From Isoperla grammatica (taxonomy: Eukaryota; Arthropoda; Insecta; Plecoptera; Perlodidae): a stretch of 64,000 nucleotides of DNA. Below the pieces are notes generated by a model that worked only from the letters and a program-made list of their open reading frames with translations, did no database searches and was not told the DNA's origin. Shown in pieces: positions 32,135 through 44,028 of this stretch. How positions within the stretch are numbered: position 1 is the first letter of the stretch; every line of letters starts with the position of its first letter. Location: positions 57,591,221 to 57,655,220 of the forward strand of contig OX246740.1 in assembly GCA_945910005.1 (NCBI GenBank), read 5' to 3'. The position numbers and the translations under genes were made by a program.

Positions 32135-35109
32135 ATATAATTGTATCGCGACAGATCGACCGTCAGGGATTCGAACACGGAAGTTTATTGGTACAACCAA
32201 TGGAATCGGCCCATTCGTTGTATAAATAGGGAGTATTGTTGTGACGGCACAAGGGCATCTATCTCTCGACGAAATGTATTCAACAAACATTATTTGCTTC
32301 AGTTTTTCTAAGACCATTTGGGCAGGAATAGTGATAGACTGATAGCATTTGGTGGTTGCACTGACTGCTAGTTACCACGGTAAAATAAGTTATTCCAGAA
32401 AACAGTAGCTACTCATGAGGCGAATAAAATGATTAATGTTGTAATTATATTTGATCTCTTTTGATAATATTAATAATACCTTCCTGAGCAAAACAAGGAA
32501 CGAGACCCAACCATGCACAGCTAACCACACAACGATAAATCTCTACAGTCATGACGAACTGTTCCATAAGTACAACGCCGATGTCCTCTCCTTTCACCAG
32601 CCGTGAACAACTGAACACGTCTTGTCTCCACTCAGTCTGCATTCCCGCCTCAATACTAATCAAAGACATCTCTAAGCGGCAACACTCTAAGATAGCCGCA
32701 TTCTTGGAATATCCAACGGTTTTCTTCGTTACTATTTGGAATGTCTGTCTGTCTGTCTGTCCAACTATCCCGTGAGAACTCGGTGCAAAAGCATCTAACA
32801 GACTAACTATAGCGAGAAAATACTGTAAAGTAAGAAAAGACCATCGCAGGGACAATAAGAAGTCTTGGAGTAAATTAATTTGTCAGTTTGCTAGCGTAAC
32901 TTCTCGTTCATCTCACCCTAGGCGGGTTGTTGGGAGATACACAAGCAGCGGTTAAAACGAAGGGAAAACACCAAATTGAGCCGTTGTAGACTTTCCCTCG
33001 CCTCGTTGATGAATATTGATGTCGCGGCACTTTGAGCGGTGAAACGTGGCGGCTCGACAAACAACGCGTCAGTCAGAGGCAAAATGTTCCAACCTTCTCG
33101 GGGACAGATTTGAAAACACCTCGATTAAAAGTTACCGCAAACACTTTCTGTGATAGTGTGATAGGCTACATTCAATGCAATATAAGTAACAGAACAACCC
33201 TTGTAACTGTGAGGGTCTGAAATTTCAATAAATAGCAACGCTTTAAAGCGTCGCTTCAGATTGGAATTATGCCCAAGCACAACAATGCTAGACCGAATCA
33301 AGGTTTACGGATGCTTCAATGCGCCTCGATGTAACAGTTCGCATCGCTTGTTGGTAACATGACGTCACAGAACAATCAAAGCGAACACTTCCTATTGTCG
33401 TTACGTTTAGATAGACCTTCAGATCGCTACGTAGACCAACTCAATCTATAATCGATACTGGAAATGTATTTATTTAGGTCTTCAGAAAAATATCGATACA
33501 CATTTCTGCGCGTTTCTCTTTGCTTCCCAACGCCTAATGGTCGGGTCACAACGCGTCACCCACATCAAACCACTCTCCCCTGCTTGTATTGCCTGCTGCC
33601 CTATTGATATGCATTGTGTCAGTATAGGTTCCAATCAAACAGGTGGTTCGGTTAGCATATTGTGTTGGGGAAAACCTGTAGATTCGCGCTGGAATGAGGG
33701 TGGGTTTTATGTATGAATGTCACTGGCAAGTGTCCATCATCTCACGGACCATTTGGCATCAGCAACGAGGGGTCTGTTTTCATTATACATGATTGTGGTT
33801 ACACATCGCGTTGAGTTATGAGACGGGGACAACTCTTATTTTACAAATTTATCCACATTCATTGACTTTAAGTGTAGCTGTATTCTATAGGTTGTTCTGT
33901 AAACCTGTTTCAACCCCTCATTATACGATACTCTTATTGTTATATTCAAACATTTCATCAAACTGTATTCTCAGTCATGAATCGATATTGTTTCACGAAT
34001 CTCGGAACCTGATGAGCTTGATAGTATCACACTTTATTACTCATGTTTGATCCAAAATGTGAATTGGTCAACAACTGTATTTGTGTCACAAATAATAAAT
34101 TGTCGTGAAATGGTGGAGGTGTCGGGTCGGCCAATAAACGTATTTGAAGGACGGGGGAGGGGGGATGATTCAAGATCCTTTGAACTTGTGTCTGTGACCA
34201 GCAAGTGTTGCTCCCAGGTGGAACTAAACTCGGCCACTGTGAACTCGCATCTTTAATCCACAACTACATCGATAGAGCAGGAATATGTTGGTCAATCTAC
34301 GATTCGAACAACTTTGTAGATCACAATACACAAAACATGTAGTGTAAGTCACTACGAGATGAGGCGAGGGTTTCAGTGGTCAACTCCAGTTGAAAAACCT
34401 TTAATTACTAACTCGCAATGAAAGTAGCGTTCAGCTGAGGCCCAAAGCGAGGAGAAACAATTGCTTAGAGTGGATTGGTGGGTTGGAAGCCCTTTAGTTA
34501 CAACACCTGCTCGTTGATGGGAGAACCTGTGCTTATAAAGCAACTAGTTCTGACGAAATAGACAGTCCAATATACCAACGTAGTTCTCTACTTGCTAACA
34601 TGTATCAACTCCCCCAATGAGCGTTTCCACTGAACGGAAGACCGCCTTTATAAATGTAGGAAAGAACGCCAGGAATCTATTTATTTCCGTCGAAACAGCG
34701 TGCATGAGATAAGGATCTGAGGTCGGCATGAATCATGTGTACGTTGGGTCCGTTAGATCTGCTTTAGAGCCATCTACCCTAGAGGGGCAGAAAGTCAAGC
34801 ACACCGGCATCTTCATTCATTATTCAACCACTCGTCTTCCTGATTAGCACCGAAGCATAAACATAAGACGTAAGCGGTAAGTCCCTGCCATTGTGTATAA
34901 ACCTAACTAAGGTGGATCGCGTGCAGTTCCGTCGTAGGCCGCTAAAAGCGCCCGTCTCAATTCTCTAAGCGCTTTACCGGTCGCGTGAGCCGTGGCCATG
35001 ATTCACTGACGTCACTACGGACATAATGTGTTCTCACATGTGAGCTGGCCATAGAAGACGAATATTACTTACCACGAAATGTGTGTTTTATTTTAACTCG
35101 ATAAAGTTT
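32135..35109 (-). other. Intron A-B, second part
   Basis: No gene is seen. A tRNA B-box-like GTTCGAATCC (complement near 32167-32177) lies just beyond the 92-bp array. A segment near 34665-34750 shares GAAACAGCGTGCATGA with 38957-38985, and GATAAGGATCTGAGGT with about 15720. Confidence 0.6.
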
Positions 35110-35440
35110 ACAAAAAATTAGTGTTTGGTGGAGGTGCCGGGTTTTCTGCAGACTACTACATCGACATCACACGCATGTAGGACGACCTACAACACACCTG
35201 AGACTACTACTATATCGACATAACACACAGGTAGGACGATCCACGACAATCATTGATACTTTTGGTGGAGGTGCCGGGTTAGTAATAGACTACTATATCG
35301 ATATAATAACACGCAGGTAGGAAGACCCACAAAATACCTGAGACTACTACTACATCGACATCACACGCATGTAGGACGACCCACAAGACACCTGAGACTA
35401 CTACTATATCGACATAACACACAGGTGGGACATCCCAATA
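35110..35440. repeat. Degenerate ~60-bp tandem repeat
   Basis: Repeated blocks of ACTACTACATCGACATCACA, CGCATGTAGGACGACC and CACCTGAG alternate with ATCGACATAACACACAGGT versions. GGTGGAGGTGCCGGGTT occurs twice (about 35128 and 35264). About five imperfect units. Confidence 0.75.
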
Positions 35441-37148
35441 AATAATACATGAAACTGGCAAGAAGGATTGAATTATGATTTGAAAGTGAATGGAGCGTCG
35501 CATCTCGCGTGAACTCGACTGTACATCAGACCACTGCGGTCAACTGTGAAATCAAATCACCTTGATTCACATCTGCGGGAATATCCGCGGTCTCTGTCAT
35601 GGAAGTGCCTCGAGCTGTTACCTTTCCAACCACGTCCCGTCATTCGATGAAACACACCCGACTCGCTTCCTAACTTCTTTGGACTTGGGGCGTCGTTTCC
35701 ACGGGAAGGTTTATTCTTTGAAAGAAGAGTTCTGGTATTCACTAATGTACACGATAGGGATTGAAATAAATACATGTAATGAAGACAAACCAGTGAAACC
35801 ACAAACCAATTTCAAGATGTAAGTTGGAAATTAATTAAGTATTGTCGGTTGAATTAATTGACTTTTAGGTACCAAACCGGGATTTTTCGGTTGTTCTGTT
35901 CTAAAGGACAAACTTGTATTTCGATACTCAGTGGCGATGGACGTGTCATTATGTATCTAAAACTGTGTTTTGTATTCTCATTACGTTTTCAAAACAAGTA
36001 ATATAATCCAATTACCTTATTTGTTGTTATAATTAATATTTTAGAAAATAAGCACCGCGAGTAATAGCACAATAATAATATAATAAAGAAGTTAATGCAC
36101 TGATGCAATTAATAAATTACGCCCTGGTAATTATGATATCGCTTTCATGCCCGCCTTACGAATATTTGAATATAATTAGTTCGCGTTGCAGCCCGAGAAG
36201 TTGATCCACACAACATTTTCAATTTTCAAATTGTAAAATGTAAAATTAATTTCGCATAGCTGCAGACTGGAGGGGTTGGGATTGACTGACGTGACGTCAC
36301 AGCTCATACGTCACACGGCCACAGACTGATAATGAACATTCTATGATAACACACAATACAAGATGACGCTTCGTCGTAGAATGAAGCACACATTGTCACT
36401 TACTATGCACAATCATCATTGCTATGATTCAGTCATATTCTGATGTTCCCTTTTATTCCAAGCCCGGCGTTATAAAGTGTTGGGGGGGAGGGGGGGAGAT
36501 AACACTCGAATGTAGAATTCAAAGCGTAAACTCGTCTTTCTTTCCCCACCCTCTTACTTGCCCCTTTCCTCCAAAAACCCCTATTTCATTTTCATATTTC
36601 ACCCACTCATCGTCTTGATTAGCCAAGTTGTAAAATATCAATTGATCAACAAATCTTTCTCTGCTTTTTTTCGCAAAAACTCGCAAACATTTAACAAATT
36701 CGGACATGGTACAATAATGGCTTGATTTATTGTATATTTTTTCTGAATTTATAAGCGACAAACATCCATGAAAGAGGCCGAAGCAGGAAGTAGCACATTC
36801 ATGCATGTTAAAGTCACGTCCTGTCCACCGTATATTAGGGAATATAACAATATTATGATACTACAAATTACAGGAAATAGCATAAATACAATGACAAAGT
36901 TCTTTTTTTTATCACGTCTCTTTTTGCAATAGTTACTATCAGTTTAAAAACCTAAAATAAATCTCGTTTTCCAGTGAAAAATCCATCGTGAAATGTGTGT
37001 AAAGTGCCTCTATACGATTAGACCAAGTGACGATCATGCATTTAGCGGAAGTGACGCGGGAAACAGTCAAGGATGTGTTCTCCGTCTCAGCTAAACACTC
37101 TCTTCCGGTGAGGCAAGTGCAGCCGCCGTGATTTGCATGAGGTGTTTG
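35441..37148 (-). other. Intron A-B, third part; nothing recognised
   Basis: AT-rich intronic sequence with a G tract near 36481. An 81-codon minus frame near 35557-35802 has no recognisable motif. Confidence 0.6.
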
Positions 37149-37258
37149 ACACAATGCCGAGACACAACGCCGACACAACGCCGACACAACGCTGACACAA
37201 CGCTGACACAACGCTGACACAACGCTGACACAACGCAGACACAACGCTGACACAACGC
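37149..37258. repeat. 11-bp minisatellite (ACACAACGCYG)n
   Basis: About ten imperfect copies of ACACAACGCTG or ACACAACGCCG in tandem. Confidence 0.9.
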
Positions 37259-37537
37259 CACACTCGGCTGGTAGATGCAACAGTTTACCGCCGTTCTTCA
37301 ACACAGAGACAATAGGAACAATCTACACTGACACCGCTAGATTCACTGATAGCTTCTATAAATATCACACAATACCAAGACATAAATACCTGGATAGATA
37401 AGCACGTAAAATGAATGCCATAGCTAAGGCATTCCAAAAATTAAATGGGAGTGGACAATGAAGTACATAATTTTATAGATCGCATCTCAATTTGGTTGAA
37501 GAATTCATTTGCATTTACATGGTCGTTGATTCCCATG

Positions 37538-38253
37538 ATTTTGTTCAGTGGCGTGCGGTGAGGGGAAGCAAGGGAAGCAATGCTTCCCCTAACACCCTTA
37601 CTACTGCCACCAAAATATCATTTTTTCTAAGTGCTTACAATTTATTCCCATTCAAAATCCACTCATTTGTCAACATTTTGTTCCTACATTTAATTTATAA
37701 TTGATATATTCTGCTCTATCTACAGTTCCCCTAAATAAACAAGTTTCAATGATGTTTTTCTGTCGTTGATCACATCAGCTTTACAGCTAACAGACCATAG
37801 AAGCAGTGCGTTCTCCTTGGATTTTCGGCCGTAAGAAATAACAATAGCTTTCAAGTTAACCTAATAGACGGGTCGGAGTATATACGCAGTTTTAAATGGG
37901 ACGAAAAGCAGTGCGTCGGAGGGTCGGGTCTGACCGCGACAAAAAAAAAATAGAAAAGGACAGAGCATTCATTCAAAAGGGAGGATCGCGTGCCTTGCAA
38001 GGTCTTTAGTTCGTTGTATAATGTATTTGTCGCAAATTTGTGTAAAACACCATTTTGATACGCGATCAATTAAAAAACAATAATTGAAGAATTTGAAGTT
38101 GGTACGGCTACACTGAAAAAATGTGACCTAAAACCTCTAACGGGGGTGCATGACACCCCAGTCCCTTTCGCCAGTTTGCAGAATTCAATTTGAAAAATTT
38201 GTAACTTATTGCTTCCTCTCCTACATACCTCACCGCACGCCACTGATTTTGTT
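37538..38253 (+). mobile_element. Non-autonomous hAT-type element with perfect 18-bp TIRs
   Basis: The element occupies 37546-38245 (700 bp). The left terminus CAGTGGCGTGCGGTGAGG and right terminus CCTCACCGCACGCCACTG are perfect reverse complements. Flanks 37538-37545 and 38246-38253 are both ATTTTGTT, an 8-bp target duplication. This is the hAT-superfamily signature, from a different family to the 17.7-kb element. Near the left end is a second palindrome, GGGAAGCAATGCTTCCC. I see no transposase motif in any frame, so it is a MITE or internally deleted copy. Intact TIRs and duplication suggest recent insertion. Confidence 0.93.
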
Positions 38254-38277
38254 ACACGGGGATACTGAGACTTAGGC

Positions 38278-38447
38278 CCGAATGCATAGTTCACACTCAA
38301 GCCCTCCTCAACTCAGCCTCTCCTCAGCCTCGCTTAGCCACCAATCACAGAGCCGTCCGCATGGCAATGCTGTTCTGTGATTGGTGGTTAGGCGAGGCTG
38401 AGGAGAGGCTGAGTTGAGGAAGGCTTGAGTCTGGACTATGCATTCGG
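38278..38447. repeat. 170-bp foldback element with 74-nt arms
   Basis: Arms 38278-38351 and 38374-38447 are reverse complements with only a few mismatches (outer ends CCGAATGCATAGT and ACTATGCATTCGG; inner ends CCAATCACAGA and TCTGTGATTGG) around a 22-nt loop. It lies 24 bp from the end of the hAT element's target duplication. A foldback MITE is most likely; I could not identify a target duplication. Confidence 0.85.
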
Positions 38448-39707
38448 ACCAGAGCAAGTGCACGAAGCTCACAATCGGGAGGTTGACGGTTCGAGTCCCG
38501 TTACCGGCAACAATGGCTGAAGACATTACCCAAGATGATCGTGAATCATACGGACGGCGTTTTATATAAAACTTGCTAATATTCCTTTCCAACTGTTCCA
38601 CGGAGGTTTGCTTTCACTTGATACGATCCTGAATACCGCCAAACTCTGTCTGGCCGCTCTAATATCCGACATATCTCGTCATAACGCAATAGTAACAGTA
38701 ACAGTAACAGTGTTAAGCGAACAGCAAGGCCGCATGCGGGTTATGAAATAATATGCGCACTGATTCGGACATTATCCACGTCTGTGTTTGTGTAACTAGT
38801 TATACCACAGTTAGGCCCCTTGGTTAGATACTCAAGAGCAACAATACAGTTGCCCAAACCTATTTCTAGCACGGCGGGCTTGACTAATGAATAGTGAGGC
38901 TTTTAGTCTCTACTAAGTCTTTACGAATCTGTGAAGAAACGTCAGGCATCTGTGGACTTACGTTGAAACAGCGTGCATGAAATGGTCGTTAGATTTGGAT
39001 CAGATTTCAGGTAGGATTTCGATTCTTTGCGATTTTATGAAGGATTTCACGTTGTGACTAATGTATTAGCCTCACAATAAAATAATTAAGACGTACAATC
39101 ACGCATAATGATTTATATTATGCCCATTGGTGGTTGTGGCATATTCCTACCGTTCCAAGACGCAAGCACGAAACGAAATAAATATTAAAATATACTCTTC
39201 TACTCTTACTAATGAATGGTGTTTCGAGGACGTTTATACACGTATTTGTTTCGTCTGGCAGCCATGCAGCCATGAAGCCATGAAGCCATGAAGCCATGCA
39301 GACCAAGACGGTTGAAATGCACGCGAGCACGTTGAAGCACGTTGAAGCATGTAACAGCCGACAACCAAAACCCTTTGTTGGAAAGAAAGGTCGTGACTCA
39401 CAACCCAGCAACCAATAGACCATAACATATTAACATTCCTCCGCAGTAGGTAATGAGTTTGGAAGTAGTGATAATTCGTTAAATATGTGAAAAGGGCAAC
39501 AGGTATTGAAAATGCGACGTTGCCTTTCAGGGGGAACATTCATTTCACTTCCCTTCCAGGAACTACTTGCAGGGGTTTCTATGAATCACGGTTCCACGAC
39601 ACTTCAGTGGTTCGTTAATTTTACAAGGATGATTAGAAGTTCTGCAACTGTGACCAGATTTTATAAGCACGATCGCGAAATTTTAAGAAATAAGTCATCA
39701 TATCTTG
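38448..39707 (-). other. Intron A-B, fourth part
   Basis: Contains a tRNA-type B box GGTTCGAGTCC (38488-38498, plus strand) and the CAGTAA repeat AACAGTAACAGTAACAG near 38695. The 38940-38985 segment is shared with 34.7 kb, and there is a 9-bp GCCATGAAG minisatellite (39260-39301). No gene is seen. Confidence 0.6.
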
Positions 39708-40523
39708 CAGGCGCGTAGGAACGTTTTGAAAGTTGGGGGGAGGGGGGGGGGGGGGGCAAATCTATAAGCAAACTCTCTTCTGTCTCAACGTGTGGAGGGG
39801 GTAGTGGTATTAGTATCGTTCAGTAATCAACGGAGTAAGTAAATCATTTATTATTTCTACATTTACTAATAATGACAATTTATTATGGCAAAGACCAAGA
39901 GAGTAGAAACTGTAAAGGGATAAGGTTTGGCCCTCTGGTTCCTACAGTATTGTATCTTGCGTGTAACGTAACCCCAACACGTTGCTACAGTTTTAATTGA
40001 GCATGTTATTAACATGGCAGTATGGCCGCCCTGGCTGTGCTAATATTAGTGCTTAACTAGATGGATTGTTGATTAGCACTCAGCGCATCTGTTGGCAAAC
40101 CTCCAGTGAATCTAACGACCAGTTTATGGTCGTTCAGCATCAATAACCGAACCATTCCGTGTGAAGTGTTGCAAAAACGTCACGATTGGTTTACTGTGCT
40201 AACCAGACACTGGGGGATAAGACGCCAATAAACATTACAATATGGTCCGGAGAAGTGACTGCTCAGAGGTTTGCTTGCACACTGACATATTACATCTCAT
40301 ATGCTAACAACGACGCTAATCGAGACGATACAGAAAGTCACATGCATGGATTCGAACCTTGACTCTCTAGTCTACACAATCAATACTCCATGTCTAGAAG
40401 TAGATATTATTACCCTGACGAAAAGACAAGGACAACCAATACATTTCTCAACCAAAACACGATCATTTCTATCTAATAAATTCTACCTAGGTACCATTGA
40501 GTACAAGAGTTCCTACGCGCCTG
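39708..40523. mobile_element. Candidate DNA transposon defined by 15-bp inverted termini
   Basis: CAGGCGCGTAGGAAC at 39708-39722 and its exact reverse complement GTTCCTACGCGCCTG at 40509-40523 bracket 816 bp. The left end is followed by a long poly-G tract, as at other hAT-like ends in this window. Flanking 8-mers do not match (ATATCTTG versus CAGGTGCA), so either the duplication has decayed or the two ends belong to different insertions. The interior has a minus-strand tRNA B box near 40348-40358. Confidence 0.45.
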
Positions 40524-41519
40524 CAGGTGCAACTGGGCCCCACCCGAGCCCATGCAACTGTCAACTACTCGTCAAGCAAAGAACGCTGACGGTCCAGACA
40601 ACTGTGACGTCACACCACAGTCTTCCCATGCTAACGAGACACAGCTGACAATATAAACGCCCACGATAACAACTTTTTATCACGTCTCATCCAAACAATG
40701 TGTTCACGAGGATCCAGCGAATCATCGCGTATGAGTCAGGAGGGCGAGAAATTAAACGATCTGCGAAACATCGACGTCGACGTTTCTGATCTGATCGAGC
40801 TGTGAAGGCAGAACACGAGAGCACGCGTGTTTACATTCCTCGCGTGCGTGTGCGTGTGTGCGTGTCACGGAGTGGGGACGTGCTACAACTGGTCTTGCAC
40901 CTCCTCCCCCCCCCCCCCCCCACAGAGTAATGCAGAGCAAACTGTGGGCAATTCTTTATTCAAATACATATCAATACTTCCAGCTCACAATCACAGACAT
41001 CTGACCTTGAACTAGGTGTTATGTGCGCGTTTTAAAAGATGTATATCTGTTTATAGAAACCGGTACCCAGCGATCCCAACATAACAAACCGATAAAAATA
41101 TCATTTCTCGGTAACAGGTGAGCAATCACTATAAACCATGCAATGCTACTGAACGCGACTCTAATCAAAAGTCTAGTCTAGCACACTTTCCTCGTTAACT
41201 CACTCTAACTACTGCACTAAGCGCTATCTTTCTTTCTGTCCATGCTATTAGCATCTCGCGTTGTGATTGAGAAACATACAGATATTGATTGATTGGTTCT
41301 TTATGAGGTGGCCCAGTTCGATCATCTTCCACCTCGCTTTCACATTATTCAGCTAATCTCTCAACAGAAGCGCAGGAACCAACAAACGTTTGAGATCCAC
41401 ATAAACGTTTTGTCTTTCCAGCACACGTGGGACAACACATGAGGCCTGAGGGCGTAGCTAGGCCTACTTGTGTCAAACAGCACGTGTCATTTGAGGGGGG
41501 GGGGGTCCGAAGGAGGCTG
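40524..41519 (-). other. Intron A-B, fifth part; nothing recognised
   Basis: Ordinary intronic sequence with a C tract near 40906 and a G tract near 41498. Confidence 0.6.
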
Positions 41520-41668
41520 AGGTTGGAATTCATAGTCGGCCCCTACACCTAGGGGCACCCATTGTTGCTATGGATTTGTTTTGTTTATGGGAAATAACAT
41601 GCACACAATTGTTACCTTGGTAACAATGGGCGCCCCTAGGTGTAGGGGCCGACTATGAATTCCAACCT
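41520..41668. repeat. 149-bp foldback element with nested hairpin
   Basis: Arms 41520-41566 and 41622-41668 are near-perfect reverse complements (47 nt, one mismatch; outer AGGTTGGAATTCATAGTCGG). The interior carries a second hairpin, ATTGTTACC-TT-GGTAACAAT, overlapping the right arm. Very low divergence between arms indicates youth or conversion. Confidence 0.9.
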
Positions 41669-41963
41669 GAACCTACTTCGGAAATGATTGACATACCGAG
41701 CAACAATAGGGAAACACATATACACGTGGGAAAGACCAAAACAAAAATGTAAATTTCCTAAAATGTTAAGTGTCACATAAATATTCTATCGTATCTGTAA
41801 CAAGAAGGGGGGGGGGGGTGGGGGGGGCACTCACGCGCCTGATCATCATTCAGAATCGTATTGAATTTCCCTGTATAGGCCTATAAACGAGGTCAATATC
41901 GATCTTCGGCGCTTCGAGATCGGTATCGATTTCGTTATTCGAGTAGGCAGGCCGAAAACTCAC

Positions 41964-42200
41964 CAGTTGAACTTGATAATCCTCATAGTGTTGTTCAGGG
42001 CGATGACGCGCTAGAATCACCTGACGGAGGACGAAGAGGGAGCCGAAAACATCTCTCTCTCACACACACTTCAATCAACGACGGAAGAAAGTCTATCGAT
42101 GACTTTCGATGGTCCGGTCGCGTCCACCGAATTAGAAAGTCGGACGGGCACTTCACTTGCAATTACGCTCGCTGCTCTGCGTAACAATGTAGGTAGGCAG
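41964..42200 (-). CDS. PALS1: Candidate alternative first exon of PALS1 (short N-terminus)
   Basis: On the minus strand an ATG at 41986-41984 opens MRIIKFN and runs into a strong donor, TGgtgagtttt, at 41963. It leaves phase 2 (TG). Exon B starts with G in phase 2, so joining gives TGG (Trp) and continues into PRRRSGSS without a shift, bypassing exon A. An earlier ATG at 42052-42050 encodes MFSAPSSSSV and reaches a weaker donor, AGgtgatt, at 42020, also phase 2; unspliced it would be an 11-codon upstream ORF. The surrounding 41.9-42.2 kb is visibly CpG-rich compared with the rest of the intron, as expected of a promoter. Fly stardust is known to use alternative promoters. The 5' limit (42200) is arbitrary. 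No direct evidence of transcription. Confidence 0.4.
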
Positions 42201-43519
42201 CGCTTCAAGGTTAGTAGACACTTAGCCGAGTGATTATTATTATTAGTTTCAAATTCACACGAAAAAACCACCGGAATATTTTCAACCGACGAAATAATGA
42301 GATGTTTCACGTTGTGAAGATTCCTTCAGACACAGCCTTCTTTACCAAACACGTGTTTCATCACTTGTTATCACTTATCAGTTGTCACCATCGAGATACG
42401 CGTGAACACAATGCGTCATAGCAACCTTTCTTATCACCTGGTTTTTTCACAAAAGAAAGAAATAGAGAAAGGTATTCTTAATATGTTAGTTTCGTGCAAC
42501 AGATAGCCACGATTTCTAATAACCTAATAACTAAAATATATCGACGTAAGTACACCGGTATGTGAGCAGCTGGTGGGTTTCCCGAGGTCACACGACGATG
42601 TCACGATCTTTACCGAACAGGTAGAGAGATAATTACAATCGATTGTTTTACGTTCACTAATCTGTAAATAACTGTGACGTCATGTAAACAAGGTCGACTT
42701 ATTCTCAATTCACATTTTCATTCACAAAATTAATATTTAATGAAGTTAATTTAAAACCAATAGAAACGACGTAAATCGAAGCGGTTTTTTCACTCACTAT
42801 TACGGTAAAACGTCACTTTTCAACACTGAACACATTTGTGTCGTAATTCCCTTAAAAATCCGTTGATTTTTGATGATAACAAATCGAACACAATAAATCC
42901 GTTGGTGTGGCCGTCTGGATTAGAGCAAAGCACCAAGACCCGGTGAAGGTAGCCAGGCAGGTAGCCAGCCAGGTAACAAGTAACAGGTGACCGGTGTGCT
43001 AGCAGGTCCGTTGCGCCCTGTGACTACAAATAAACTAAATACCTCGGTGTCTTGAGCGGTTCAGCCACGCGGCCCCCCCTCCCCCCACTTCCTCTCACAA
43101 TCTTAAGCTGGCGCTACTACCCCGTGCAATAACATCGCGTCAAACGTGCTTCACGCATCGGCCGGACCGTCGGCGACGAAGGGAGAGGGGTAATGCCACC
43201 TCTACTCTACTCTGTTTTCAGTTTTACGATCGGAAATTAAAAACAAATGTGTTTTACATATTAGGAGCGATGGTAGGGATAAAGGGGAGGGCACCCAAAA
43301 ACATTAATTAAAAAAACAAGATAATTTCAGTGTGAGAAAATGATTGTTTGAATAACGCTTTTACCTGAAACGGATGTGTGTGGGCGTGGCGGAGGGGGGA
43401 GAGGGGTAAGAAGTGATTTCAACTGTTTTGAGCTGCACCACATCAAAGACTGTTTCGACCCCGCTAACCTGGGGGACGATAAGTGCGCGTAATCTGTAAA
43501 TAGTAAAGTGCGCGGCACG
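42201..43519 (-). other. Intron A-B, sixth part; possible promoter-proximal sequence
   Basis: If the candidate first exon is real, this is its upstream region. No TATA box or repeat is obvious, apart from short C-rich stretches near 43070-43090. No gene is seen. Confidence 0.45.
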
Positions 43520-43976
43520 TATGTAGCGACCCCGTGTGTCCTACACGGCTCTACAAAGACAATATTATTATAATAAGTTTACATATAAGATATTGGGTTA
43601 TTTCATTACTATTGTTTTCTACTTTTGTTCATTGTTCAATATTGTATAGCTACTTTCTTATGTTTATTCCTTGGTTTTCTTATATGACATTTATACTTGT
43701 GACAACATAGTTTTCAAGGCGTTCAGAACACCTTACTATGCTCTTGTGCCAAGACAGCCAAGGATACGGTCAAGCTACCGTACCACGTCACTCCCCCGCC
43801 CCTTGTTTCTTCCAAACATGCGGGTGGGTGGGGTGGCCTGGGGTATAAATAGAGCCACATCGCAAGGCGATTTTTAGTCTCAGATTTTGTCTGTTGCTCA
43901 CACCACGTCTCTCCGCTGTACCATATATTCTTGTAAATACACTATCCTTTTTTTTTTTTTTTTTTTTTTTTTTAGT
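43520..43976 (+). promoter_or_regulatory. TATA-containing promoter-like segment, possible solo LTR
   Basis: TATAAATAG (43844-43852) sits in GGGGTATAAATAGAGCC, followed by plausible start sites near 43875 (TTTTTAGTCTCAG), a TTGTAAATACACT stretch and a T27-like tract at about 43948-43974. The segment opens TGTAGCGACCCCGTG at 43520, and TG-starting termini like this are seen in Ty3/gypsy LTRs. I found no matching CA end with a target duplication, no primer-binding site and no second LTR. It may be a solo or truncated LTR, or an independent antisense promoter. Confidence 0.35.
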
Positions 43977-44028
43977 CACTCTTGTCTTATCATGTCACTA
44001 TGCCCTACACCACTCCCACGAACGTCTT

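Noticed and set aside
35557..35802. 81-codon minus-strand frame with basic, Ser/Arg-rich C-terminus
   Set aside because: No recognisable motif, no matching splice phase to the host gene, and length expected by chance in 64 kb.
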